54,215 nt of DNA. Source: a virus. A program made the translations under genes and the position numbers. The notes under the pieces were generated by a model. It saw nothing but the letters and a program-made list of their open reading frames with translations, did not search any database and was not told where the DNA came from. Below are positions 31,464 to 40,745 of the stretch, piece after piece. The stretch lies in IMG/VR virus record IMGVR_UViG_3300044961_000053, positions 1-54,215 of that record; one strand, written 5' to 3'. How positions within the stretch are numbered: position 1 is the first letter of the stretch; each line of letters opens with the position of its first letter.

Positions 31464-32176
31464 GAATCTATATCCCAAGTCCTATTTACTACGCCAGTTT
31501 GATTTCTACTAACTTGAATATCAGGAATGCTAGTGTTAATTCGTCCAACAACTGGCGAGTCAAATCTGTAATCGACTCTATTTGATTCTAAAGCAGCTCT
31601 GTCTTTAAACCCTTTAAAAGAATACATTTCATTACTAAAATCTGCGTAAAAGTCCGCTTTATTATTAGACACGTCTTCTAAGAAAGCTAGAGAAGTATTC
31701 AACCTATCTCTAACATCATTCGCTAACCCTAAGCCTATGTTAATGACGTTAAGTCGATACTCAAATCTACGATCATCTTCAATACGAACTCGTTCTTTCT
31801 CAAAAGTAAATAAGTAATTGCCTAAATCAGCGTATATAGCTCCCTGCAAAATAGCCAACTCAGAAAAATTATACGCCAGCGTTGGGGAGTATATATTAAC
31901 CGATCCCGGCATTGGCGAAAGAAACGGGTTGTAAGGGATTCTGTTTCTCTGCCCTATAAAGTCATAGGCCGGAATTGGTAAAGCCCAAAGCTCGTTTATA
32001 TAGTCTAATTCAGCAACCGATCTAAACTGGCTATAATAATGGTCGTCCTTTTCCTTGTATATATCAGCATATCTCTTGGACACCTTAGCCATGTCCATGG
32101 ATTCGTCGATGGTTGCGACGGCTGCCGTAGCAGCCGCCACCTCCGCAGCTATCAAAAAGGCGGCATCAAATCCCAT
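31460..32176 (-). CDS. Internal virion protein candidate, 238 aa
   Basis: Start set at ATG 32176, directly after the previous stop; the upstream extension would overlap that gene by 80 bp and looks unnatural. N-terminal Ala-rich helix (FDAAFLIAAEVAAATAAVAT) is membrane-like; the rest is charged and helical. Probably an ejection-complex component like its neighbour. Confidence 0.6.
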   Translation of the reverse strand: MGFDAAFLIAAEVAAATAAVATIDESMDMAKVSKRYADIYKEKDDHYYSQFRSVAELDYINELWALPIPAYDFIGQRNRIPYNPFLSPMPGSVNIYSPTLAYNFSELAILQGAIYADLGNYLFTFEKERVRIEDDRRFEYRLNVINIGLGLANDVRDRLNTSLAFLEDVSNNKADFYADFSNEMYSFKGFKDRAALESNRVDYRFDSPVVGRINTSIPDIQVSRNQTGVVNRTWDIDS

Positions 32177-32177
32177 A

Positions 32178-32669
32178 TTAGTCGAATAGCAATTTGGCCA
32201 TTTCTTTTTTAGCTTCGACTGCGCCTGAAGTCGCCATCGAGTACCCGCCCAGAGCATACAGTATTACGCCGAAAACGTCCAGTACCGCATACTTACTAGC
32301 TAAAGCTAGTTCTTCTGTAAGCTCAGTTTTGTTAGGGAAATCAGCTTCTAAAGCATAACCTTCTGCCATTTTTAAGAGTGCATTTGCGAACACTGGGCTT
32401 ATGATTTGATTCGCTTTACGCCAGAATGGATTGTCCGCCATTACACCACAAAGCACGTACAATAGCGAAGACCTAACATTGGCTTTAGTAGGCTCCATAA
32501 ATGCTTTAGCTATTACGCTGACTTGCACCCAAACTTCTGTAGCCGCAACAGCATCAGCCATATAGGCAACATCTTTACGTAACTCTTCAGGCTGCAAATA
32601 CTTCATTGCAATTTCGCGCGCGCTAGTTACGAGGGCTGTGTGCCTAACGTTAGGATCGCTATGCGTCAT
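32178..32669 (-). CDS. Hypothetical 163-aa helical structural protein
   Basis: GAGG lies nine bases before the ATG, which is inside the end of the upstream gene. All-helical composition with long hydrophobic stretches (VFANALLKMAEGYALEADF; VLDVFGVILYALGGYSMA). Located between the tail hub candidate and the internal proteins. Function not recognised. Confidence 0.75.
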   Translation of the reverse strand: MTHSDPNVRHTALVTSAREIAMKYLQPEELRKDVAYMADAVAATEVWVQVSVIAKAFMEPTKANVRSSLLYVLCGVMADNPFWRKANQIISPVFANALLKMAEGYALEADFPNKTELTEELALASKYAVLDVFGVILYALGGYSMATSGAVEAKKEMAKLLFD

Positions 32670-34500
32670 TATTATAAACCTCTACTAATTCAGCCATGCT
32701 AGTTGCTATATGGACTTCTTCGACAACAGACTTACCACATAGTTCTATTTCCCACTCCAAACCTTTTCGACTTCTAGGTAATGTGAAGGGCCTACTATGT
32801 GTTATAGCCCTACTAAAAACTAACCTACCATCTAAATACAAATTCATGGCAAGCGGGCCTGATGCGTCATGCACAACTTTCGCAGCACTAAAAGCAGTGG
32901 GTTCATTTAAAACAAATTTTTTCGACCGCCACACATAGTTACTTAAAGAAGGGCTTACTGGAACGCCACTGCTTATAGCGTCTGTTCTATGTAAAAAGTA
33001 CACTCCATCATCAAAAAGTGCATAGACTCCGAACGGAGTTTCTACAGAAAAATACCTATTCCTTGATTGCAAAGTTAATTCGGGATGTTTAAAAGTAGTT
33101 AAAGCCCCGAAATCTACTGAGTGTTCATTAGGATCGACTTGTAAACAAACACCCTCCGTATTGCCCAATAAACCTAGTATATAGTATCGTCCGTCCCAAT
33201 AAAAAGCGTATTTTGGAAATCTATTAGGGTTACTGGGATTCCAAAAATTCGATCCAAATTCAAAAAGTTCTTTACTCAACATATTCTGTTGAGCTTGATT
33301 TATAGCCACTACACCATTATAGCTAGTATAAACTGCGCCAAAACTGGTACTGCATAGAGTATTTTTAACACAAGGCTCATCTAAAGAGAGAACTGTTTGA
33401 CTAAACGTTGGCCCATTTTCTGTATCTGTAACTTCTACAATAATAGGTTTTTCTACAGTGCCAAAGATTAAGCTGTTTCTAAAAGAAACAACATCGTACA
33501 CATGACTTGCCGTAGATACTGGTAACCTAGTAGAATAGAATGGAATTCGAGTATCGAAATTCAACTTCATTCTGTTACTAATCGGCCATGCGTATTTATT
33601 ATTCAACTTAGATACGCATAAAGTATTCGATTCGATCTCTCCATTATACTCTGTAGTACCGAACAGCCAATACCTACCACTCTCAAGTCTACCTAAATGT
33701 GAAAATGTACCGCAAGGTCCGGTGTTATCAAAAGAAGTTAAAGTTTCATTTTTTAAATCGGCATCAAACAGATCGTCTACAATAACCAATTTTCTAAAAG
33801 AAGGCGTAACAGACTGCGCCATTTGAAACGTATAGCTTCTTAACAGTAAAAAATCGGTGTTAAAATCATAAGTTAACTGCTCTCCAGTTCTTGGTTTAGA
33901 AACCGTTCTATATACTTTAAAAAACAAAGGAGTATGCGCGAATATTTCTTCTCTAATACCTATCTCTAATGAGAGAATGTCTCCTTCAAAAAACGGAGTT
34001 GAAGCGCTTCCGCTTTCTACGTCAAGAACTATAGGAGGAGATTCACCATCTCTATTTATATAAGTTATCGCATACGCTCTTGCAATAGGCGTAGTAGTTA
34101 AATTTCTTGAAGTTCTATTTTCAGAAATTACTGTAGCCCATGTGAAACCTGAAGAAAGAAAACTAGGAGGGTGTACAAGTGGAACTGGAAGAACGGGAAC
34201 GCTGGTACTTCCAACAACTTCGATAACATTAGACCCATTAACTATATTAGGGTTTAAAGCAAGGTCATTAAAATAAACATCCCATCTAGGTTGAGAAACA
34301 GGCGTAGTCCCAATACCTAAATCGCCTTTGATTAGACTATGAAATACGCCACTTTTGAAAAGTTTCCAATCAAAAGTGGGCCGCAACTTACCGTCTCGCA
34401 AAAGAACATTTTGCGCTATTTGAGCTTCGTTATTCTTAAGAAGTTTTGAACTAACCTTAGGACGAAGCCCACTAAAGTTAGTTATTCTAATTGATGGCAT
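32659..34500 (-). CDS. Tail hub / stabilisation-type protein, 613 aa
   Basis: Opens with IRITNFSGLRPKVSSKLL, then NNEAQIAQNVLLRDGKLRP, a segment I know from large structural proteins of many podoviruses that lie between adaptors and internal proteins (the gp12/tail tubular B or stabilisation-protein position). The rest is beta-rich, with many YYIL, FGVYALF and similar strands, as in a beta-propeller. Start ATG overlaps the previous stop (TAATG). Assignment by N-terminal pattern and synteny. Confidence 0.7.
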   Translation of the reverse strand: MPSIRITNFSGLRPKVSSKLLKNNEAQIAQNVLLRDGKLRPTFDWKLFKSGVFHSLIKGDLGIGTTPVSQPRWDVYFNDLALNPNIVNGSNVIEVVGSTSVPVLPVPLVHPPSFLSSGFTWATVISENRTSRNLTTTPIARAYAITYINRDGESPPIVLDVESGSASTPFFEGDILSLEIGIREEIFAHTPLFFKVYRTVSKPRTGEQLTYDFNTDFLLLRSYTFQMAQSVTPSFRKLVIVDDLFDADLKNETLTSFDNTGPCGTFSHLGRLESGRYWLFGTTEYNGEIESNTLCVSKLNNKYAWPISNRMKLNFDTRIPFYSTRLPVSTASHVYDVVSFRNSLIFGTVEKPIIVEVTDTENGPTFSQTVLSLDEPCVKNTLCSTSFGAVYTSYNGVVAINQAQQNMLSKELFEFGSNFWNPSNPNRFPKYAFYWDGRYYILGLLGNTEGVCLQVDPNEHSVDFGALTTFKHPELTLQSRNRYFSVETPFGVYALFDDGVYFLHRTDAISSGVPVSPSLSNYVWRSKKFVLNEPTAFSAAKVVHDASGPLAMNLYLDGRLVFSRAITHSRPFTLPRSRKGLEWEIELCGKSVVEEVHIATSMAELVEVYNNDA

Positions 34501-35963
34501 TATGCTTTGACAATTATATAACCAAGTTGGCTAGTCGTTAACGAAAAACCAGAGCCCAGTGTTGAATGCCTAAGTTCTAAAACTTTCGGACCTGCGCCTG
34601 TTATTTTCGCCATTACAGTGTGGATGTTACTTTGTACAATTCTAGTTCCTGACACTAAAGAACTATCTACAAAAATTCCTATACCAAATTCTGCTACAGA
34701 AGTTAATGGCGTCGTCGAGTGTGTAGCAATCGCCGACGCAATGGCAAAAATAGCTTCCCCCGCATTTAAATTTACGACTGTAGAGCTAGCTGTAACTGTA
34801 TAGGCAGCCGCAGCTTCGCCCGAGCTAGCTCCCAAGAGCCCGTTAGCAGACCCCGCCGTGAAGCCGCTCAAAACCGCGTCCAGACCGGCAGGCGATACCG
34901 CCCTTAGACTGTCTCCGGCGTCCCTCGATTCAGTCGCCGTGGGCGGCGCAAGCCGCACCACGCCCCACCCATCAGTAGCGGTGGAAGCCGCGTGCGCACG
35001 CAGCGTAACCGCGTGCCCCACTCGCGTTAGAGACAACGAATTTGCGGTCTCCAAACTTAGATGCAAGCTATAGTCAAATATCGGACCGCTATGTGGACCG
35101 GGAGGTACAGGAATCGCAGTAATACGCCCCTGAGCATCCACGATAAACCCGGCGTAATTACCAGAAACTACGCCAGTATTTGTTAAACTGACAATAGGAG
35201 ATACTGTAGGTAAGCCTGTAACTACAATTCCAGTTCCAGCAGAAACTTCAGTAACCGTACCAGACCCGCCTATCGGACCTGTGTAGCTTATTTCAAAATT
35301 AGGATACGTTCCAGTAACTGATATATTAGCCCCCGCAGTAATGTTCACAGGGTCTGCATTGATTACATACGTACCGTCTATATCGTTATAAACTACGTTA
35401 ACGATACCAGTCCCTAAAATAAGCTCCCCAACATCCGGCATCGGCAACATAGGCGGCGATGTTAAACCGCAACCTAAATTAAGCGCGCTTCTATCGAAAC
35501 AAATTGTGTAGTTAGGAAACGTACCTAAAACTTCTACTGGAGAATCTTCACAAGCCTGAATATTAACTGGAGGGACGTTAACTATATAATTACGTGGAGT
35601 TGGTTGTGTAACTGAGGCCGCTCCAGTACCCGTAATGCTAAGACTAGTATCAACACCACCTTGAGTCACTAAATCGAAAATAGCACTTGGGCCAAGAACA
35701 GAAGTAAAGCAGTCATTAATGGCCCACGCTCTTGCAGTAGTTCCGTCTTGAGCACGCACAATAGATGCAAAACTGCCGCTGACTCCGGTAATTTTTACAA
35801 CTTCACGATGCGGACCGTCTGCAAAAGCGACATATGTCCATGCTCCGCCAGTCAATTGCGATGCAAGAAACGCCGCATCTACCGGTGTCAATTGCATAGA
35901 CGTAGCCCCGCTAGCAAGTGGGGCCACTAATCTAGAAGAAAAAAGAGGAATAAATTTATACAT
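34500..35963 (-). CDS. Tail fibre protein, 487 aa
   Basis: N-terminal 120 residues form a receptor-independent attachment-like domain (RLVAPLASGATSMQLTPVDA, then VRAQDGTTARAW). Middle: Gly/Thr/Val-rich repeats typical of fibres (GTGIVVTGLPTVSPIVSL, VDAQGRITAIPVPPG). C-terminus: a compact beta domain (residues about 370-487), likely the tip. Host recognition is the probable role. It precedes the hub gene in transcription. Confidence 0.85.
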   Translation of the reverse strand: MYKFIPLFSSRLVAPLASGATSMQLTPVDAAFLASQLTGGAWTYVAFADGPHREVVKITGVSGSFASIVRAQDGTTARAWAINDCFTSVLGPSAIFDLVTQGGVDTSLSITGTGAASVTQPTPRNYIVNVPPVNIQACEDSPVEVLGTFPNYTICFDRSALNLGCGLTSPPMLPMPDVGELILGTGIVNVVYNDIDGTYVINADPVNITAGANISVTGTYPNFEISYTGPIGGSGTVTEVSAGTGIVVTGLPTVSPIVSLTNTGVVSGNYAGFIVDAQGRITAIPVPPGPHSGPIFDYSLHLSLETANSLSLTRVGHAVTLRAHAASTATDGWGVVRLAPPTATESRDAGDSLRAVSPAGLDAVLSGFTAGSANGLLGASSGEAAAAYTVTASSTVVNLNAGEAIFAIASAIATHSTTPLTSVAEFGIGIFVDSSLVSGTRIVQSNIHTVMAKITGAGPKVLELRHSTLGSGFSLTTSQLGYIIVKA

Positions 35964-35965
35964 AG

Positions 35966-36373
35966 TTACTCACATTCTGGGCAAAATGCTGCTTCACTAT
36001 TCTCAACAGTCAGCCCAATGGCTTCCATTGATTCGTCATAATCGAATTCTAAATACCCAACTAACTCTGTACCTCTATAGATCTTACCTTGATAGCGCCC
36101 ATACGGCTGCTGAAATAAAAGGTCATCGATAGGAAAGCATAACGTCGCGTGATTTATAGAGTACTGAGAATACTTAATGATTGGGCTGACTATTTTGCCG
36201 CCCTCAGGAACGAACTTGTGTACAAATAAAGCTACTTCATCGCCGGCGCAAACTATGTTTTCACAAACTTGTGCAGGAGCATTTTGACTAGGCGGAGCAT
36301 TACGCATAGCAAGTGTAACGCACAACTGAGTTATACGTTTTGTTACTTTTGGAATTGTGAATCTACGAATCAC
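35966..36373 (-). CDS. Hypothetical 135-aa structural-operon protein
   Basis: GTG start with GAGG five bases upstream, overlapping the adaptor gene by 4 bp. Beta-rich, containing a paired Cys ending (FCPECE) and CENIVCAG. Perhaps a small fibre-associated or tail completion protein. Family not recognised. Confidence 0.75.
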   Translation of the reverse strand: MIRRFTIPKVTKRITQLCVTLAMRNAPPSQNAPAQVCENIVCAGDEVALFVHKFVPEGGKIVSPIIKYSQYSINHATLCFPIDDLLFQQPYGRYQGKIYRGTELVGYLEFDYDESMEAIGLTVENSEAAFCPECE

Positions 36374-36963
36374 ACAAACCTCGGCGCAGTCATAGATAAA
36401 CCACGTTCGCTACCCTTCTTTAACTCTCTAGTACGCGCATTGTTAATTGCAGAACGGAACTCTCGTTCACGCATTACGGCCATATCAAGTGACGTAAATG
36501 CTTGGTCCGGAAGTTTGTGTATTTCAGCTAACGCACCAGCGGCTAAGTCTTTTGCATGAAGCTCATAGAGACTATCTTCAAGATAAAAGCAATCTTGATT
36601 TGGCACTACAACAAGTTCAACTTGCCCATGCTGACGTTTGCCAACACTACGAGAAAGATGGATGTGATGTGGCGGTCTAAACTCTATTTTTGGATTAATG
36701 CAATCCTTAGCAAAAGTAACTCCAACTACTCGGTCGATGTTATAGTTGTCTGTGGTATAGACGTTATAATCTAAAACATTTGGTTCTGCGTTAATTGTAG
36801 CTATGTCTCGAAGTATGCCAGTTTCTCTAGCAAACCTAATTGTAGCTTGTCGTACAAATTCAACGGCTAATTCTTCTGGCAATTGCGAAGCGAATGGTAT
36901 TACGTAAGGAAGAACGTCTACGTAAGTTCTAGTCGGCGTAGAGATATAAACGACAGATTGCAT
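36370..36963 (-). CDS. Tail/neck protein candidate (tubular A-like position), 197 aa
   Basis: Mixed alpha/beta protein with an N-terminal helix (LPEELAVEFVRQATIRFARE) and beta middle. A C-terminal helical arm carries YELHAKDLAAGALAEIHKLP. Proteins of this pattern (early helix about 'VR.A..RF.R.T.IL', late 'L...A...L') occupy the head-tail connector or tail tubular A position of podoviruses. Assigned from pattern and location after the adaptor. Confidence 0.65.
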   Translation of the reverse strand: MQSVVYISTPTRTYVDVLPYVIPFASQLPEELAVEFVRQATIRFARETGILRDIATINAEPNVLDYNVYTTDNYNIDRVVGVTFAKDCINPKIEFRPPHHIHLSRSVGKRQHGQVELVVVPNQDCFYLEDSLYELHAKDLAAGALAEIHKLPDQAFTSLDMAVMREREFRSAINNARTRELKKGSERGLSMTAPRFV

Positions 36964-36965
36964 AG

Positions 36966-37673
36966 TTAAACTCTAACCTTTGGATCGCCTTTTTGACCGG
37001 CATACCATCCACTATTCGCTTTAGCACGCTGCCTGTATTCAGCATCCATAAGCACAAGAAAATCTCGCATGTGGCCCCGCGCAAGTTCTTTCGATATGAC
37101 GGACTCGGTATTAAGTTCCTCAGCTCTCTTTAACATATAGCTTACAATAGGAGCTAAATACTTGAGTTCAAATACAACTGGCCGGTCCCAATCCGCAAGT
37201 GTCGTTTGAAGCGCAAGAGGACGATGGCGTATTTTAATACTAGGTGAAGCTCCAATAGGAACTGGCGGCCAGACAAAAAACACGTTGGGATCAGAGGTGT
37301 CAAACGACACGCTATTTACAACATACCCAAGCGGATTTCCATTACAGTCAAGTCGAACAGGAACAGGGCAGCATGAATCTTTCTTATATGACGATGCTAA
37401 AACTGCATCGGCGGTTCTTACCTGCCGACCGTCACCGCCATCAAGAATAGCGACAAAATCACCAAGTTCAGGAGGTAGCTGTTGCAATCTACCGGGGGCT
37501 AGTGTAAAAACAGAAACGACGCTAATCGCATCTGGACGAAGGCTCGCCAAAGCGGATATAGCGTCGTTATAGTAATTTACAAGAAGTTGTCTAGACCAGC
37601 GAGAGTATTCGTAACCCGGCTCTTGATCGTTAAGCTGCTCCGAAACGTACTTTACTAATTCGCGAAGGAGCAC
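36966..37673 (-). CDS. Head-tail adaptor protein, 235 aa (DUF6682-like)
   Basis: Starts with a helix (MLLRELVKYVSEQLNDQEPG) followed by YSRWSRQLLVNYYNDAISAL, the typical opening of podoviral adaptor proteins. Ends in helices with RAEELNTESVISKELARGHM. GTG start, weak ribosome site. Would dock on the portal to extend the neck. Family name is from memory. Confidence 0.7.
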   Translation of the reverse strand: MLLRELVKYVSEQLNDQEPGYEYSRWSRQLLVNYYNDAISALASLRPDAISVVSVFTLAPGRLQQLPPELGDFVAILDGGDGRQVRTADAVLASSYKKDSCCPVPVRLDCNGNPLGYVVNSVSFDTSDPNVFFVWPPVPIGASPSIKIRHRPLALQTTLADWDRPVVFELKYLAPIVSYMLKRAEELNTESVISKELARGHMRDFLVLMDAEYRQRAKANSGWYAGQKGDPKVRV

Positions 37674-37692
37674 GGCAGTTTTCCATAACTAT

Positions 37693-37887
37693 TTAAGAAG
37701 ATTCAAACAGCTTAGGCTTATTTAATTCTTGCGGTTTTTTGTCTACTGCAACATCAACTTTAGCAATATCCGACCCATCGTAAACAAACGCAATAACACC
37801 CGGTTTGTTAAGAAGGGCCGGAGTGGCTTGATAAATCAAGCCACTCGACAGTACTTTTACATACTGCACGCCTTTAACCAATTTCAT
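37693..37887 (-). CDS. Hypothetical 64-aa protein
   Basis: ATG 37887 with AGGTGGG five bases upstream. Small beta domain (VKVLSSGLIYQATPALLN, VIAFVYDGSDIAKVDVAV) with a Lys-rich tail. Follows the decoration candidate; perhaps a minor capsid protein. Confidence 0.75.
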   Translation of the reverse strand: MKLVKGVQYVKVLSSGLIYQATPALLNKPGVIAFVYDGSDIAKVDVAVDKKPQELNKPKLFESS

Positions 37888-38486
37888 TACGGCCCACCTG
37901 CAAGCGGCGAAATAATGATTGGAGAGATTAAAACTCTCGTATTGGTAGTAAAGGTTCCAGCAATAGGGTTATTGCCAGGAGTGCTATAAACAACTAGATC
38001 TAAAAGGTCCGATTGTTCAAAATACCGTGGGCAACATCCTTCTGCGGTATACTCAATTTGAGACCCATACACATCGCCAACAACTTCTCCATCTGCATTA
38101 AGAACAAACGAATTTACGACATCCATATGGTACACATTGGATGGAAAACCGGCACCGTTACGTAAATCAAGTAGAAAAGTAACACCCGGCGCAACACCCA
38201 CTACGTCAACGTGAATCGCAAGCAACAAAGTTTTAGCTGGAATGATGACAAGGCCAAGTCTATCACCAGTTGCTACAGTATGCCCATCAAAATACTGGAG
38301 ATGACTAGGCCCTCCTTCTCGCTTCTTATCGAAATGAAGGTCTCTCGTCAAGCTAAACGTTGCACCGCCACGGTGTCCAGCGGGAGCAGATTTAACAGCG
38401 TTGCTAAAAGTCGGTTTGGGAAACATACTCCCAACCGGATTCGATGTATTAGCAGGCCCGCCAATGTAAAGCTCGTGAATTGCCAT
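37887..38486 (-). CDS. Capsid decoration/minor head protein candidate, 199 aa
   Basis: Start at ATG 38486, with AGGAGA seven bases upstream; the longer frame lacks a site. Beta-rich throughout (GDRLGLVIIPAKTLLLAIHV, VTFLLDLRNGAGF). Lies directly downstream of the major capsid gene, where cement or decoration proteins usually are. Assigned by position only. Confidence 0.6.
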   Translation of the reverse strand: MAIHELYIGGPANTSNPVGSMFPKPTFSNAVKSAPAGHRGGATFSLTRDLHFDKKREGGPSHLQYFDGHTVATGDRLGLVIIPAKTLLLAIHVDVVGVAPGVTFLLDLRNGAGFPSNVYHMDVVNSFVLNADGEVVGDVYGSQIEYTAEGCCPRYFEQSDLLDLVVYSTPGNNPIAGTFTTNTRVLISPIIISPLAGGP

Positions 38487-38500
38487 GATGTGTTCTCCTA

Positions 38501-39427
38501 TTAAGCAGCGTAGACGTAACCAACGGCTAAACGCTCTGGATAGAGAACCTTCGTACCCCACAGAGCTAAACCTTGGAACAACGTACCAAAGTAATCCGAA
38601 CTGGTTTCATCACGAGTTTTATCAAGCTGAGCAGTAAAACCAGTAGCGGATTTCGATCCGGCAATAATCCACCAAGCCTGCTGGTTCACACCGGCATCAA
38701 TCACACTCGGAACATGGTTAGAAACATACACGTCAAACCCGGCAACTTTCGGAGGCGTGTGACCTTCGATAAGCGGCGACCACGTAGTACAGGTCGTAAA
38801 GCAGTTTGACAGTTCCGAAGTCATCAAGATAAGTTCAATACGTGGCGGAACGATAACAAACAAGTCATCTTCCGGAACGCAGGCTTCCTTAAGAACCATT
38901 TTCATCGAAAGCAAGAATGCTAAAACATTCTCACTATCAAGCGGAAATGGGTTGCCGGTTTCGCCAAGATTGTAAGACTGCGTTTCGGCACCAGCGTTAG
39001 CACCCTGATTTTCAGGAGCAACTTCGACAAACTGAGTGCCCATCACTTGCTTGTCGATTGTGACGCCGATCTTGTAAGCTGCACGACGGAAGATAGCATC
39101 CGTAAGCTGCGCAGAATTACAAATCTGCTTCATGTCCACATCATCGATTTTGACCGAGAAGTAGTAGCTCTGGTCAATGTTCATAACAACAGTGGACGTA
39201 TCCGGAGTAGTATGCTCAAGTTTTTGATTTTTGACATACGGACGGATTTCGACATCAGGCTCTTTACGGAAAATAGCTTGAGTACCACAGCTACTCAGTT
39301 CCGCACGAGTTTCTGAAATGTTAGGGTAGATCGTAGCACAATAGGTCAAGTCGAGAAACTTATCGACATAGACCGGATCGGTAAAAACATTAGTAAGTTG
39401 TGGATAACCACTGGCAGCGGGAATCAT
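38501..39427 (-). CDS. Major capsid protein
   Basis: 308 aa with the strongest ribosome site of the late operon (AAGGAG, spacing 7), as expected for the most abundant protein. It sits immediately after the scaffold gene. Mixed alpha/beta with an extended arm and a long spine-like helix (ENVLAFLLSMKMVLKEACVP), consistent with the HK97 fold. No N-terminal delta domain is obvious, in line with a separate scaffold. Confidence 0.88.
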   Translation of the reverse strand: MIPAASGYPQLTNVFTDPVYVDKFLDLTYCATIYPNISETRAELSSCGTQAIFRKEPDVEIRPYVKNQKLEHTTPDTSTVVMNIDQSYYFSVKIDDVDMKQICNSAQLTDAIFRRAAYKIGVTIDKQVMGTQFVEVAPENQGANAGAETQSYNLGETGNPFPLDSENVLAFLLSMKMVLKEACVPEDDLFVIVPPRIELILMTSELSNCFTTCTTWSPLIEGHTPPKVAGFDVYVSNHVPSVIDAGVNQQAWWIIAGSKSATGFTAQLDKTRDETSSDYFGTLFQGLALWGTKVLYPERLAVGYVYAA

Positions 39428-39438
39428 AGATAGGCTCC

Positions 39439-40404
39439 TTATTTACCTCGAATAATGCGGCCTTCTCTGACCGCTTCTTCTAACATTGAACGACGTTTTT
39501 TGTAAGTGGCGATGTCAATTTTACCAGTTCTAAAATCTTCACTTAACTTTCTACTGTCCGACTCTTTGAACACCGGCTTCCGCCCCTGAGTCGGACGAGT
39601 AGGGGCCGTAACTTGAGGATTTGCAGCAATCGTACTCGGCGCGCGCATAGATGCAGCAGCGTCTGGAGTATCCGCAGAATAGCCTTCAAAAATGCTCACA
39701 ACCGCTTCAAGATCGCGATTTTCGTGAGCAAGGTCAAAAATTTGCTTGCGAGTTAAGCCAGTACCGGGAACACGCTCGCTAAGGTATCTAATAAACCCCG
39801 GATCGCGAGTAAGCGTTCTAGCGTTTGCAACCTTTAACTGGACGGCATTTACAAACGAAGCAAGATCGTTTTTATTAGTTGTAGCAGTAATGTCGTCAAG
39901 TTTAGCATCTAAATTTGATTTAAACTCTTTTAAATGTCGCTTAACGATTTTCTCAATGACAGGCAGTGAATCTCCGTAGATTTCTTTTTCTTTATCAGAA
40001 AGCTGAATTTCTCTATCGTCAATTTCAACTGATTTTGAAACCTTAGATTGAGAAGCAACAGCGCTTAACCTATCAATCTTTTCGTTTAATTCAAGAACCA
40101 GATCGGTTAACTCACGATTTCGCTTGCGCTGATCTTCAAGCTCAGCAACATAGTCAGGAATGCGAGCAGGAGCCGCCGCTTCCGAAACCGGAGCAGGCGC
40201 CACTGCAAGAGGCGCAGCGGCAGGCGCAGTCGAAGTCTCAGTAATAGATTCCGCAGCCGCCCACGGATCGTCGTCAGGCATCTCGACAGTCGGAGTTTCA
40301 GCCAGTGGCGCAGTCGCACCATCGTCCACAGCCGCAGCAGGCTTCTCGGGATTCATCGCCGGAAGCGTTCGCATATTTCTGATTGATGCTGGTTTACCTG
40401 CCAT
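39439..40404 (-). CDS. Scaffolding protein
   Basis: 321 aa. Ala/Pro-rich acidic N-terminus (about 20-85), then a long coiled coil (VAELEDQRKRNRELTDLVLE, then further heptads), a helical middle and a basic C-terminus (YKKRRSMLEEAVREGRIIRG) suited to capsid binding. Length, composition and position before the major capsid gene are those of podoviral scaffolds. Confidence 0.88.
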   Translation of the reverse strand: MAGKPASIRNMRTLPAMNPEKPAAAVDDGATAPLAETPTVEMPDDDPWAAAESITETSTAPAAAPLAVAPAPVSEAAAPARIPDYVAELEDQRKRNRELTDLVLELNEKIDRLSAVASQSKVSKSVEIDDREIQLSDKEKEIYGDSLPVIEKIVKRHLKEFKSNLDAKLDDITATTNKNDLASFVNAVQLKVANARTLTRDPGFIRYLSERVPGTGLTRKQIFDLAHENRDLEAVVSIFEGYSADTPDAAASMRAPSTIAANPQVTAPTRPTQGRKPVFKESDSRKLSEDFRTGKIDIATYKKRRSMLEEAVREGRIIRGK

Positions 40405-40588
40405 TTGTCAACTCTTGTTTAATTTCATCAATTAATTGCGCTTTGCCTTGCAACAACTTTATATTCGCTTCGCCAGCGTATTTCCAACTAATTAACTTAC
40501 TTTCTTTTTCAGCTAAGTAGTCTAAAAATACTTTAAGATTAGGCGCGCGTCGTAATTCGGCAATGAGTTGTTGCTCTTTTTCAGTCAT
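40394..40588 (-). CDS. Hypothetical 64-aa helical protein
   Basis: ATG 40588 overlaps the TGA of the upstream mini-gene (ATGA), so it is probably translated by coupling. Charged coiled-coil sequence (MTEKEQQLIAELRRAPNLKV, then KLLQGKAQLIDEIKQEL). Overlaps the scaffold start by 11 bp. Possibly an assembly factor. Confidence 0.7.
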   Translation of the reverse strand: MTEKEQQLIAELRRAPNLKVFLDYLAEKESKLISWKYAGEANIKLLQGKAQLIDEIKQELTNGR

Positions 40589-40743
40589 CCTCTGCGTTTG
40601 CCACAAGTTTTACAACCGCCAGATTTCATATTAGACGCTTTTGACTGCGCAGCAGTATGGCTAAACAGACTACGATGCGTAGACTTAGAATGGTCCGCAG
40701 TCATACCCGATTTAGACGCTTTTCTTTTATCAGAGTATTTCAT
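40585..40743 (-). CDS. 52-aa basic protein with CxxC
   Basis: ATG 40743 with GGGA seven bases upstream. The sequence is Lys/Ser-rich (MKYSDKRKASKSGMTADHSK) and ends GGCKTCGKRRG, a lone CxxC like half a zinc ribbon. Coupled to the next gene by ATGA. Too short for most gene callers. Function unknown; small basic capsid-module proteins may bind DNA. Confidence 0.7.
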   Translation of the reverse strand: MKYSDKRKASKSGMTADHSKSTHRSLFSHTAAQSKASNMKSGGCKTCGKRRG

Positions 40744-40745
40744 AT

